Shown here: positions 1-8,595 of the stretch, piece by piece | How the letters are laid out: every line of letters starts with the position of its first letter | Numbering within the stretch: position 1 is the stretch's first letter | Source of the DNA: Methylophilus sp. | Lineage (GTDB): Bacteria; Pseudomonadota; Gammaproteobacteria; Burkholderiales; Methylophilaceae | Reading direction: 5' to 3' | DNA length: 64,000 nt | Assembly: GCA_030696695.1 (NCBI GenBank) | Contig: JAUYRP010000002.1 | Span: 248,001-312,000 of the forward strand | Program-made: the position numbers and the translations under genes | Notes under the pieces: model-generated | The model's input: only the letters and a program-made list of their open reading frames with translations | The model's database searches: none | What the model was told of the DNA's origin: nothing

Positions 1-95
1 AAAAAGTATTGCGTCAAATTCCTAACGAAGAAGTGATGGCCATTACCAAAACGTTGGATAAGTTACAAGGTTTGGTCATTAGGCAAACGGCCTAG
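1..95 (+). CDS. flaG: FlaG family flagellar protein, C-terminal end
   Basis: Only the last 30 codons are present, read from base 3 to a TAG at 93-95; the gene begins left of the window. The tail (IPNEEVMAITKTLDKLQGL) matches the conserved C-terminus of FlaG proteins, which ends in an amphipathic helix. FlaG genes usually sit between flagellin and fliD and affect filament length; here fliD follows 78 bases downstream, as expected. The identification rests on this short tail and the neighbourhood. Confidence 0.7.
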   Translation, partial: KVLRQIPNEEVMAITKTLDKLQGLVIRQTA

Positions 96-173
96 TAGTC
101 AGATAAGCAGACGTAATGGTTGATACGTAAGCAATAGGCATTAGATGCAGTATAAATTTAAGGATGAATGATT

Positions 174-1859
174 ATGGCGACAATCTCAAGTACCTCTTCA
201 ATTGATGTGAATTCAATTGTCAGCAGTTTGATGAGCGTTGAACAGCGACCACTCACCTTAATTAATACGCAAAAAGCTGCGCATCAGGCAAAGCTCTCTG
301 CTTATGGCACCTTAAAAAGTGCGCTTTCCACGTTTCAAACCTCGGTGAGCGCACTGGCTTCTGCTTCTAAATTCAATGCGCAATCAGCTACTTCAGCAAC
401 GCCCACAGTATTTACGGCGACTGCCAACGGCAGTGCCACCATTGGTGATTATGCAATCACGGTAAATCAGTTAGCAAAATCACAGAAAATAGCCATGGAT
501 GGCGTTGCCAATACCACGGACGTGATTGGTACTGGCAAACTCACCATTGCCTTTGGTACGTATGCAGCAGAAATTGTGTCACCTGCCACCCCAGCGAGCT
601 TTACTGCAAACCCAGATAAAGCCGCATTTGAGGTGACCATTGATCCAAGCAATAACACCTTAGCAGGCGTGCGTGATGCAATTAATGCTGCCAATGGGGG
701 TGTCACAGCCACTATCGTCAATGATGGTACGGCTAACCGTTTGGTGCTAACTTCCAAAGAAACAGGTGAAGTGAACGGCCTGAAGATCACAGTGGAAGAT
801 GACGATGGTAATAGTACAGATGCTAGCGGTTTGTCGCGTTTGGCTTATGATCCTTTGACCGCAAACGGTAGCGGTAAGAATATGAGTCAGTTGCAGGCAC
901 CACTCAATGCACTAATTAACATTGACGGCATTGATGTGGTGAAATCCAGTAATACTGTGTCTGATGCAGTGGAAGGCATTACGATTAATTTGCTCACCAC
1001 CAGTAACAGCCAAGCAGTTAATTTAGCGGTCGCTTCTGATCAAGCCAAAATCAAAGAGTCAGTGACTGCATTTGTGGACGCATACAACAAGCTAAACGAT
1101 ACCTTGCGAAATCTCACCAAATACGACGAAGGCGGTACTTCCTCTGGCAAGTTATTAGGCGATGCAACCGCACGTTCTATCACTTCACAGATTAAATCTG
1201 TGGTGACAAAAGTGGTGGATACGGGTGGCACAATTACCTCATTGACCGACATTGGTGTGAGTTTCCAGCGCGATGGGAAATTAGCACTAGACAGCACCAA
1301 GCTGACCAATGCCATCACCAACAATTTCGACGATATCGCCGCATTGTTTTCCACCTCTGCTAGATCCACTGACGCACAAGTTACTTACCTTGGCAGCACT
1401 AGCAAAACACAATCTGGTACCTATCCCATTACAGTTTCGCAAATTGGTTCCGATATTACTAATATGGTAGGTACGATAAACGGCGTTGCTGGTAACGGTT
1501 TAAACCAAGAGTTGATCGGTGCAATTGGTGATGCGAGTGAAGGCTTGCGCATCAAAGTAACGGGTGGCAGTTTAGGCGCACGTGGTGACGTGACTTTTGT
1601 AAAAGGTTATGCCGCGCAACTGGATGACATTTTGGATAGTTTATTAGATGAAGAAGGTTTGTTGGCAGCACGTACAGATGGCATTACGGCTTCTGTAAAA
1701 CGATTAGAGCAACAAACTGAAGCGTTTAATTTAAAGATGACCGTAATCGAGAAGCGTTATCGCGATCAATATACGCGCTTAGATACACTGTTATCGAGTT
1801 TACAAAACACGAGTTCGTACCTAGCTCAACAAATTCAATCAATCAGTAATAATAGCTAA
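174..1859 (+). CDS. fliD: Flagellar filament cap protein FliD
   Basis: FliD (HAP2) caps the growing filament and promotes flagellin polymerisation outside the cell. The N-terminal FliD_N region (SIVSSLMSVEQRPL near residues 12-27) is followed by a variable middle, the FliD_C domain from about residue 235, and a C-terminal heptad-like helix rich in L and Q that would form the oligomerisation coiled coil. A flagellin IN-type stretch lies near residue 400. At 561 residues it is within the family range. An ATG at 168 is also in frame, but AGGA at 161-164 is only 3 bases from it and 9 from the ATG at 174, so 174 is preferred. fliS follows after 15 bases. Confidence 0.93.
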   Translation: MATISSTSSIDVNSIVSSLMSVEQRPLTLINTQKAAHQAKLSAYGTLKSALSTFQTSVSALASASKFNAQSATSATPTVFTATANGSATIGDYAITVNQLAKSQKIAMDGVANTTDVIGTGKLTIAFGTYAAEIVSPATPASFTANPDKAAFEVTIDPSNNTLAGVRDAINAANGGVTATIVNDGTANRLVLTSKETGEVNGLKITVEDDDGNSTDASGLSRLAYDPLTANGSGKNMSQLQAPLNALINIDGIDVVKSSNTVSDAVEGITINLLTTSNSQAVNLAVASDQAKIKESVTAFVDAYNKLNDTLRNLTKYDEGGTSSGKLLGDATARSITSQIKSVVTKVVDTGGTITSLTDIGVSFQRDGKLALDSTKLTNAITNNFDDIAALFSTSARSTDAQVTYLGSTSKTQSGTYPITVSQIGSDITNMVGTINGVAGNGLNQELIGAIGDASEGLRIKVTGGSLGARGDVTFVKGYAAQLDDILDSLLDEEGLLAARTDGITASVKRLEQQTEAFNLKMTVIEKRYRDQYTRLDTLLSSLQNTSSYLAQQIQSISNNS

Positions 1860-1874
1860 TAAAGGGGACACACA

Positions 1875-2354
1875 ATGTTTGGATTTAAAAGTAATGGTGC
1901 GAATGTGTACGCCCAGATGGGATTGGAAACAGGTGTGGTGGCGGCAAGCCCAAATAAATTGGTGGTGATGCTGTACGAAGGGGCAATCTCCGCTTGCCGT
2001 AATGCGATTACATTTATGCAGCAGCAAGATATTCAACGCAAAGGCGAAATGATTTCCAAAGCGATTTTGATTATTGAAAGCGGCCTACGTTTGAGTCTGG
2101 ACAAAAAAGCCGGGGGTGATATTGCACAAAGTTTAGATGCTTTATACGCATATATGACCCAACGTTTAACGGTTGCGAACATTCATAATGAAGTGTCTGC
2201 GATTGAAGAAGTAGTTGGTTTGCTAAGCGAAATTAAAAGCGCATGGGAAGCCATTGAGCATCAACCAAGCCCTGTTGATGTGGCGAAAGTCATGGCGATT
2301 AAGCCACAGGCTGCGGCATCAGCAAATTACAATCGTATGGCGCTAGGTGTGTAG
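1875..2354 (+). CDS. fliS: Flagellin export chaperone FliS
   Basis: FliS binds the C-terminus of flagellin in the cytoplasm and keeps it export-competent. The family motif SPNKLVVMLYEGAI lies near residues 25-38, and the rest is predicted helical as in the four-helix FliS fold. At 159 residues it is slightly longer than the usual 125-140; the extra length is an alanine-rich C-terminal tail. The ATG is preceded by AAGGGGA at 1861-1867. It sits between fliD and a fliT-like gene, the standard fliDST order. Confidence 0.93.
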   Translation: MFGFKSNGANVYAQMGLETGVVAASPNKLVVMLYEGAISACRNAITFMQQQDIQRKGEMISKAILIIESGLRLSLDKKAGGDIAQSLDALYAYMTQRLTVANIHNEVSAIEEVVGLLSEIKSAWEAIEHQPSPVDVAKVMAIKPQAAASANYNRMALGV

Positions 2355-2357
2355 CGC

Positions 2358-2690
2358 ATGGAATCACATCATTTAATTCAAGAGTATTCAGCGTTGGCAG
2401 GTTTAATGTCGCAAATGTTGAGTGCTGCACAACAAAACAATTGGGATAATGTGTCAGAGATAGAAGTGTCGTATTTGGCCAAAGTAAACCAAATTAAGTA
2501 TCTGGAGAAGTCTGTTGTGCTAGATAAAACACTTAAATCGCAGAAGTTATCGCTTATTAAGCGCATTTTAGCGGATGATGAAGCTATTCGGTTGTTGATT
2601 CACCCTTGGATGAATCAGTTAAATAAATTGATGCAACCGCAGCAGTCACGCGCTATGCAAACCAAATTGAATAATACGTATCGGATGTAG
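2358..2690 (+). CDS. fliT: FliT-like flagellar chaperone
   Basis: A 110-residue, all-helical, glutamine- and leucine-rich protein starting 3 bases after the fliS stop. Sequence conservation in FliT is low, so the call rests on size, helical character (LIQEYSALAGLMSQMLSAAQ at the start) and position directly behind fliS. FliT proteins chaperone FliD and, in enterics, inhibit FlhDC. There is no strong Shine-Dalgarno before the ATG, so translation is probably coupled to fliS. Confidence 0.7.
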   Translation: MESHHLIQEYSALAGLMSQMLSAAQQNNWDNVSEIEVSYLAKVNQIKYLEKSVVLDKTLKSQKLSLIKRILADDEAIRLLIHPWMNQLNKLMQPQQSRAMQTKLNNTYRM

Positions 2691-2699
2691 GTATGCATC

Positions 2700-3674
2700 A
2701 TGTACATCGCTAAGCCTGAATCAACCAATACCCAGCAAGTTGGCTCGGTGCAGCGTGTGCTACCGGTATTGCCCGTGGGGGCTATCAATAGCCCTAGCCA
2801 TGAATTAGAAGCGCAAGCTAAGTTTTTTACGCAAGGTGAAACCTATTCAGCACGTGTGACGCAACGTGTGAGTGAGCGCGCTTTTTTGGTGGAAGTCAAA
2901 GCAGATGCCTCCCAACAATTTGTACTGAAAATGGAACTTGGGCAACAGGCGAGGGTGGGACAAAGCTTATCGTTACAGTATTTGCGTGAACAGCCAGTGA
3001 TGACATTTATGCTGAAGCAACCTGCCAATATTTATACTGGGACTACCGTGAATTTAAGCCAAACAGGTAGTTTGCTTGGTCAGTATCTGGGTCAGGCCGA
3101 GGCACAGCATGCGTCTACTCGCTTCGAAGCGATTCAAACTGTCACACATTTTCCATTTAAACCGCATGTCATGGCGCATGATTTACAGCAGGCTTTGAGT
3201 CGCTCAGGATTGTTTTATGAGTCTCATTTGCAAGGGTTTTCACACGGCCAATATAGTTTGCAACAAATTAAACAAGAGCCGCAAAATCAACCAGGATTCA
3301 ATCCCGCAAACCTCATGTTTCAGCAGCTGGCCGTGTTGGAACATCAGCGCTTTTCATGGCATGGCGAAGTATGGTCCGGCCAAGAAATGACATGGGATGT
3401 ATATGAGCAGCGCCTGCCTACTGATGCTGAGCAATCGCAACAGCTATCAGATGAAGAGCGATTGATAGCAAGCGAGCTAAATATTGATTTCCCAAATTTG
3501 GGCGCGGTCAAAGTGAAAATGAGTATGATGAATGGGCATTTACGCATTCATTTAGAAAGCGAAACAGCGCAAACTTATCAATTGCTACAACAACAAAAAG
3601 CTAAGCTAGCAGAGTCAATGCATAAAAATGGGCAAGTGCTAGATGGACTCACCGTTGGGCGAGAGCAAATATGA
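2700..3674 (+). CDS. FliK-like flagellar hook-length control domain protein
   Basis: A 324-residue protein whose C-terminal 90 residues (from about 225, including NLGAVKVKMSMMNGHLRIHL) look like the Flg_hook domain of FliK: a beta-rich module that meets FlhB and switches export specificity. The N-terminal half is glutamine-rich and not recognisable. It is shorter than a full FliK (about 400 residues or more). The stop overlaps the start of the FlhB-like gene (ATGA at 3671-3674), suggesting translational coupling and a shared job at the export gate. It may be an accessory paralogue rather than the main hook ruler. Confidence 0.65.
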   Translation: MYIAKPESTNTQQVGSVQRVLPVLPVGAINSPSHELEAQAKFFTQGETYSARVTQRVSERAFLVEVKADASQQFVLKMELGQQARVGQSLSLQYLREQPVMTFMLKQPANIYTGTTVNLSQTGSLLGQYLGQAEAQHASTRFEAIQTVTHFPFKPHVMAHDLQQALSRSGLFYESHLQGFSHGQYSLQQIKQEPQNQPGFNPANLMFQQLAVLEHQRFSWHGEVWSGQEMTWDVYEQRLPTDAEQSQQLSDEERLIASELNIDFPNLGAVKVKMSMMNGHLRIHLESETAQTYQLLQQQKAKLAESMHKNGQVLDGLTVGREQI

Positions 3675-3979
3675 ATCATTTGCCCACCAAATTTAATCAG
3701 CAGGCCATTGCATTAGCGTATGACACTGGTGATTACGCGCCACGAGTTGTGGCTAAAGGAAGTGGCTTAGTAGCAGAACATATCATTGCATTGGCCAAGG
3801 AGCACCATGTGTTTGTACATGAGTCCAAAGAGCTTATGCAGATGTTGATGCAAGTCGATTTGGATCAGCATATTCCTCCAGCCTTATATTTGGCTATCGC
3901 GGAAATTCTGGCATGGTTGTATCGTATGGAAGAAGAACAAGCGCTGACCAGTGCGCAGAGTGAACCAATCACATTCTAA
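3671..3979 (+). CDS. FlhB C-terminal-domain homologue (FlhX/YlqH type)
   Basis: This 102-residue protein matches only the cytoplasmic domain of the export-gate protein FlhB after its autocleavage site. AIALAYDTGDYAPRVVAKG near residues 12-30 corresponds to the conserved strand and valine-alanine-lysine-glycine of FlhB_CC, and IPPALYLAIAEILAWLYRM to its last helix. The membrane part and the asparagine-proline-threonine-histidine cleavage site are absent. Stand-alone copies exist in many flagellated bacteria and can partly substitute for the FlhB domain. Coupling to the FliK-like gene supports a function in substrate-specificity switching. Confidence 0.8.
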   Translation: MNHLPTKFNQQAIALAYDTGDYAPRVVAKGSGLVAEHIIALAKEHHVFVHESKELMQMLMQVDLDQHIPPALYLAIAEILAWLYRMEEEQALTSAQSEPITF

Positions 3980-4070
3980 ATCACTTGTGTTAGCTATCTA
4001 CACTTAATTAAGACAAGTTTGCATCCACCTGCATCCGTGTTAAATTGTGGTCTCTTACATGAGGTGGAAC

Positions 4071-4898
4071 ATGGCAAATCAAGACAAATCGCTCGATCAA
4101 TACAAAGTAAAACCCAATAGCAAATTTTCTTTAAGCAGTATTTATCCGAATGACAAGTCAGAGCGTTCTGATAGCAAAGCAAAAGATGCGCTGACATTAG
4201 AAAAGCTAGCGACAGAAATCAATGCGTTACAAGATATTTTGCATGCGCAGGCCAAGCATAAAGTGTTGCTTATTTTGCAAGGCATGGATGCCAGCGGTAA
4301 AGATGGCACGGTGAAACATGTGTTTAGCGAGTGTGATCCATTGGGTATCCGCTTAGCCAGCTTCAAAGCACCTAGTTCAGAAGAACTCGCACGTGATTAT
4401 TTGTGGCGCGTGCATGCGCAAGTGCCCAAAAAAGGTGAAGTGGTGATTTTTAACCGCAGCCATTATGAAGATGTACTGATTGTGAAAGTGCATGATTGGA
4501 TCGACGAGGCAGAATGTAAGCGCCGTTACGCACAGATTAATGATTTTGAACGCATGCTGACAGAAACTGGCACCACCATCATTAAGTGCTTTTTGCATAT
4601 CTCCAAAGAAGAACAAAAAGTGCGCATGGAAGAACGCTTAGGCGATCCAACAAAAATTTGGAAATTCAACCCAAATGATTTAAATGAGCGTGCGGTGTGG
4701 TCAAAATACATGGTGGCATACGAAAATGCTTTACAAGCCACTTCAACCAATGACGCGCCTTGGTACGTTATTCCTGCCGATTCAAAAACCAATCGCAATC
4801 TATTGATTTCGCGAATTCTGCTAAGTACGCTTAAATCACTCGCGCTAGAGCACCCGCCAGTGCCAGACGAATACCATAAAATCATTGTAGAAGATTAG
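4071..4898 (+). CDS. Polyphosphate kinase 2 family protein (PPK2)
   Basis: PPK2 enzymes move phosphate between polyphosphate and nucleotides in the cytoplasm. The Walker A segment GMDASGKDG (residues 71-79) and the lid/Walker B region FNRSHYEDVLIVKV (about 127-140) are clear, and the 275-residue length fits a single-domain PPK2. Which nucleotide is used (AMP, ADP or GDP) cannot be decided by eye. The frame is open from a GTG at 4047, but GAGGTGG at 4061-4067 precedes the ATG at 4071, which is taken as the start. It stands alone, after the flagellar genes and before a two-component pair. Confidence 0.9.
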   Translation: MANQDKSLDQYKVKPNSKFSLSSIYPNDKSERSDSKAKDALTLEKLATEINALQDILHAQAKHKVLLILQGMDASGKDGTVKHVFSECDPLGIRLASFKAPSSEELARDYLWRVHAQVPKKGEVVIFNRSHYEDVLIVKVHDWIDEAECKRRYAQINDFERMLTETGTTIIKCFLHISKEEQKVRMEERLGDPTKIWKFNPNDLNERAVWSKYMVAYENALQATSTNDAPWYVIPADSKTNRNLLISRILLSTLKSLALEHPPVPDEYHKIIVED

Positions 4899-4970
4899 TT
4901 TTAATGATTTTTACACTAGGGGTCGTTACGTGAATCAGACGATACTACGTGTTTTTATTGCACCAAAATA

Positions 4971-6317
4971 ATGAGTCTACGCTTTCGGTTAAATTTGTTG
5001 GTCACCATGCTATCGCTTGCGTTTATGGTAGCAGTCGGATGGGTGTTGGTAAATGACACGCGTGTTTCCATCCGCGAACGTGTAGAAGCTGCGATGCGTG
5101 TAACCGTGCAGTTGCTTGACACCGTGATTGTCAGTTCGGCGATGAACCCTAGCTTTGGTCCTACACATATCGTCATGCAAGATTTTCTGCGTTCATTGGG
5201 CTACGTGCGCAGTAGCCACATTGAATTGTATGACCACGCAGGTAACCCATTGTATATCTCACCTGAATCCACTTTTAAAAGCGATGTGGTGCCACCTGAC
5301 TGGTTTGTTAAGCTGGTGTCCCCAGAAAAAGAGTCCATACAGCGACGTATTCGTTACGGGACTCTAGTCGTCACTTCAAGCCCTAGCGGCTCGGTGCGGG
5401 AGGCATGGTCTGGTTTTCAACAGTTGATACTGATTGGTGCGGCCTTTTTTGTGACATTGAATTTGATGGTATATGCCTTGCTTAGTCATTCTTTAAGGCC
5501 AGTGCGACATATTCTTGGTGCCATTAATCGCGTGGAACAAGGTGATCTTACTGTGAAGTTACCAGACTTTAAATTGCCAGAATTCGATAAAATAGGACAC
5601 AGTTTGAATCGCATGGTGGCCTCCTTAGATGCAGAGCGTCAATTGGAAGAAAATCGCCAACTCACGCATTTAATTCAAAAGCATATTGAAGATGAGCGCA
5701 GGAGCCTAGCGCGCGAGCTACATGATGAATTAGGGCAATATGTCACGGCAATCAAAACCTTTGCTGTAGCCATTGCCAATAAAACCAAAGAAAGAGCGCC
5801 TGATGTAGAAGCCAGTGCACAAACCATCGTTGCTGCTGCCAACCACATCTATGATGGCATGCATAATATTATCCGCCAGTTACGTCCAGGTTCTCTAGAT
5901 AACCTAGGTTTAAGTGAAACATTGCGTGACTTAATCAATAGTTACCAACAACAGAATCCAGAGTTAACCATAGACTTGAAGTTAAACGGTGAACTGAACA
6001 AGCTAGGCGAAAATATCAATATCAATGTTTTTCGTATCGTGCAAGAATCTATCAACAATGTTGTGAAACATGCAGACGCAACGCATATTCAAGTAAGTTT
6101 ACACACCAATGCCCAAGGCGATTTAGCATTGGATATCCATGATAACGGTAAAGGGATGGAAATTGCCCATGTCGATCAAAGTAATCATTTTGGTTTATTG
6201 GGCATGCGTGAGCGAGTACAAGGGCTGCATGGGCAATTTCATATTGTTTCAAGCCTCGCTAAGAAGTCTGGCGGAACTACAATCTCGATTGTGATTCCAA
6301 AAGCAATTAATAACTAA
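4971..6317 (+). CDS. Sensor histidine kinase, NarX/UhpB type (HisKA_3)
   Basis: A 448-residue membrane kinase. A first membrane helix lies at about 9-30, a periplasmic sensor region to about 140, a second helix to about 170, then a HAMP linker (LRPVRHILGAINRVEQGDL). The HisKA_3 motif is SLARELHDELGQ with the phosphorylatable H251. The HATPase_c domain shows the N box (QESINNVVKHAD), DNGKGM and the GLLGMRERV segment. It is followed after 37 bases by its probable partner regulator. The signal is unknown; nothing nearby names a target. Confidence 0.9.
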   Translation: MSLRFRLNLLVTMLSLAFMVAVGWVLVNDTRVSIRERVEAAMRVTVQLLDTVIVSSAMNPSFGPTHIVMQDFLRSLGYVRSSHIELYDHAGNPLYISPESTFKSDVVPPDWFVKLVSPEKESIQRRIRYGTLVVTSSPSGSVREAWSGFQQLILIGAAFFVTLNLMVYALLSHSLRPVRHILGAINRVEQGDLTVKLPDFKLPEFDKIGHSLNRMVASLDAERQLEENRQLTHLIQKHIEDERRSLARELHDELGQYVTAIKTFAVAIANKTKERAPDVEASAQTIVAAANHIYDGMHNIIRQLRPGSLDNLGLSETLRDLINSYQQQNPELTIDLKLNGELNKLGENININVFRIVQESINNVVKHADATHIQVSLHTNAQGDLALDIHDNGKGMEIAHVDQSNHFGLLGMRERVQGLHGQFHIVSSLAKKSGGTTISIVIPKAINN

Positions 6318-6354
6318 AATGATAAAAGTAGTAAGGTAATCAACAAGGAGCGCT

Positions 6355-6993
6355 ATGAGTCAAATTAACGTGATGCTGGTAGATGATCATGCCGTCGTGC
6401 GCATGGGGTTTAAGATGTTACTTGAATCTGCAAGTGACATTAAAGTCATTGCTGAGGCGGAGAGTGGTGAGGCGGGCATTAAGAATTACGTCGAACATAA
6501 ACCTGATGTGGTGGTCATGGATATCACTATGCCAGGCATTGGCGGCATGGAAGCGATAGAGCGTATTTTAGCCAAAGACAGTCATGCAAAGATATTGGTG
6601 TTATCGGCTCATGAAGATTCTGTGCATCCCAAGCGCGTGCTCAACGCGGGTGCGATGGGCTATTTAACCAAACGTAGCGCGGCCGAAGAGCTTATCAAAG
6701 CGATTCGCAGTGTGGCGAGTGGCAAGAAATATATTGAAGCAAGTGTGGCGCAACAAATGGCTATACAGCAGTTATCGGGTGAACAAAATCCAGTGGACGT
6801 GCTGAGTGAGCGTGAGTTTGAAGTGTTTATGTCGCTGGCCAAAGGCAAAACCACCAATGAAATTGCTGAAACCTTGTTTTTAAGCCCAAGGACGGTAGGC
6901 ACGCATTTGTATAATATCAAGCAGAAATTAAATGCCAATAACTCCGCTGAAATTGCACTGATTGCTATGCGCAGTGGTTTGATTGATCCTTGA
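6355..6993 (+). CDS. NarL/FixJ-family response regulator
   Basis: A 212-residue regulator. The receiver domain occupies residues 1-120, with the acidic pocket D10-D11, phospho-acceptor D56 in VVVMDITMPG, and K107-equivalent in GYLTKRS. The C-terminal LuxR-type helix-turn-helix (about 148-210) contains LSEREFEVFMSLAKGKTTNE. AAGGAG at 6345-6350 serves the ATG. It is the cognate regulator of the upstream HisKA_3 kinase. Target genes are unknown. Confidence 0.93.
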   Translation: MSQINVMLVDDHAVVRMGFKMLLESASDIKVIAEAESGEAGIKNYVEHKPDVVVMDITMPGIGGMEAIERILAKDSHAKILVLSAHEDSVHPKRVLNAGAMGYLTKRSAAEELIKAIRSVASGKKYIEASVAQQMAIQQLSGEQNPVDVLSEREFEVFMSLAKGKTTNEIAETLFLSPRTVGTHLYNIKQKLNANNSAEIALIAMRSGLIDP

Positions 6994-7007
6994 TCTTTCC
7001 TTAACGA

Positions 7008-7613
7008 CTAATGCGACCTATAGCGAGCAATGCTTATATCACCAGTGGAAGCGAGTTCTACAGTAGCAACGCTGCCGCTGGGTAATTTCCCAAAATCAGG
7101 GGGTAGCAAAAACACAATCAACTCGGATGCCTGAGTCTCTGTTGATTGTAGTCTGCCAGTTGCCACTTGCCAATCATGCCATTCTGATTTATCAGGCACA
7201 TTCAGTGACCCTTGTAACCTCGCTTTTTCTAATACTGCCAACTTTTCTTCGCCAATCAATAAATTGAATAATTCAACTTGTACTAATGGATTGGTCTTTA
7301 GGATCACAATCGGTGTTTCTTCTGGTTCGGTTGGATAATCCGGTAATGGTTCAGAAATCGCTTTGAGTGGTGCGAATTCCATGTTCAACATGGCAGTGCG
7401 GTAAGGGTCCGGAGTTGGGTTGTATAACAACGCGTTTACACTTGGCTGTCTGGCTTGTGCATTTTTTTCTTCCACGTCTAGTGCATTGCCAACCGCTTTA
7501 TCTGCAATGCTGGTAGCAATTGTTCGCGCAATTTGCTGTGCCACAGTGCCGCCTAGGCAGCCCGTCATCATCAGCGCTACCGCAAAAGTTAAGGCTAATC
7601 GAAATGAATGCAT
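7008..7613 (-). CDS. Hypothetical lipoprotein
   Basis: A 201-residue protein with a type II signal peptide: MHSFRLALTFAVALMMTGC, lipobox MTGC with C19 as the lipidated residue. I do not recognise the mature domain; it contains a helical stretch after the cysteine (residues 25-50), a proline-rich section and a beta-rich end. The frame extends to a TTG at 7628, but the ATG at 7613 gives a standard signal peptide. It lies downstream of the EamA permease on the same strand and converges with the response regulator. Confidence 0.7.
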   Translation of the reverse strand: MHSFRLALTFAVALMMTGCLGGTVAQQIARTIATSIADKAVGNALDVEEKNAQARQPSVNALLYNPTPDPYRTAMLNMEFAPLKAISEPLPDYPTEPEETPIVILKTNPLVQVELFNLLIGEEKLAVLEKARLQGSLNVPDKSEWHDWQVATGRLQSTETQASELIVFLLPPDFGKLPSGSVATVELASTGDISIARYRSH

Positions 7614-7722
7614 ACACATATACATCAATTCATTAGAAGGTGAAAGTTAAAGTAGGATATTAAGAGTAAACTTCTGTGATACAAAAGTCTACCTATTTGT
7701 GCGTGTATCAATAGATAGGCAC

Positions 7723-8595
7723 TTAATTTTTTTGTGGTGTGCTATTTACGCTAATCATGCTCCCTAAAATGATAATACCAATCGCAATATATTCACTTGT
7801 GCTGAGAGCTTCTTGCCAAAAGTAAGCACCCAGTAAGGTGGCAAAAATCACGGTGGTATAGGCCAAGCTAGCCACTATCAACGTATTGCCAGTTCTGTAG
7901 GCACGTGTCATCGCTAATTGCCCAATTGTGGCAGAAACACCAAGCCCAGCTAACATGGGCAGGTCTTGCCAGGCCAAGGCTGCAAAATGATCAAACAACA
8001 TCCATGCGCCGCTTACTATGGTGGAGATACAGGTGAAGTAAAACACGGTGCGCCAGTCTGGTTCATTTAATTTACCCAATTGTTTTACATGCACATAGGC
8101 CAATGCAGCACCAAAGCCTGAAAGTAAGCCCATCGCCCCAGCAAGCGCATTTGCACTAGTGAAGCTAGGTCTTAATAAGAGGATGACGCCTATAAATCCA
8201 AGTAGTACAGCACCCAGAAGAATCGGTTTGGGCTTTTCATGTAACAAAAATGGCATGAGTGCCGACAAAAATAATGCGGAGGTGTAATTAAGTGTAATGG
8301 CTGTGGCAAGGTGTAAATGTGCAATCGCGTAAAAGAACAGGACTAGCGATATGAGCCCAACAAATGCTCGGCTGATTTGTATTCCCAACACGGGTGAGGA
8401 TAGAGGCAGTTTGTAGTATGCAATATAAGCGTAGATGCTGACTAGACCGAACGATGATCGATAAAACACTAGTTCAGCACTGCTGAATTTAGCAGATCCT
8501 AATTTTACCAATGCGCCCATCACGCCAAATCCCAAAGCAGCCACCAGCATCCACAAGCTGCCTAGGTTGGGCAGGCGCGATTGATTAGATTTCAT
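7723..8595 (-). CDS. DMT superfamily permease (EamA domains)
   Basis: A 290-residue inner membrane protein with about ten hydrophobic helices arranged as two EamA repeats (first repeat about 10-140, second about 150-285), typical of the drug/metabolite transporter superfamily. The substrate cannot be deduced. Its start overlaps the stop of the Rieske gene as ATGA (8592-8595 read on the minus strand), so the two are probably translated together and may act on the same compound. Confidence 0.88.
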   Translation of the reverse strand: MKSNQSRLPNLGSLWMLVAALGFGVMGALVKLGSAKFSSAELVFYRSSFGLVSIYAYIAYYKLPLSSPVLGIQISRAFVGLISLVLFFYAIAHLHLATAITLNYTSALFLSALMPFLLHEKPKPILLGAVLLGFIGVILLLRPSFTSANALAGAMGLLSGFGAALAYVHVKQLGKLNEPDWRTVFYFTCISTIVSGAWMLFDHFAALAWQDLPMLAGLGVSATIGQLAMTRAYRTGNTLIVASLAYTTVIFATLLGAYFWQEALSTSEYIAIGIIILGSMISVNSTPQKN

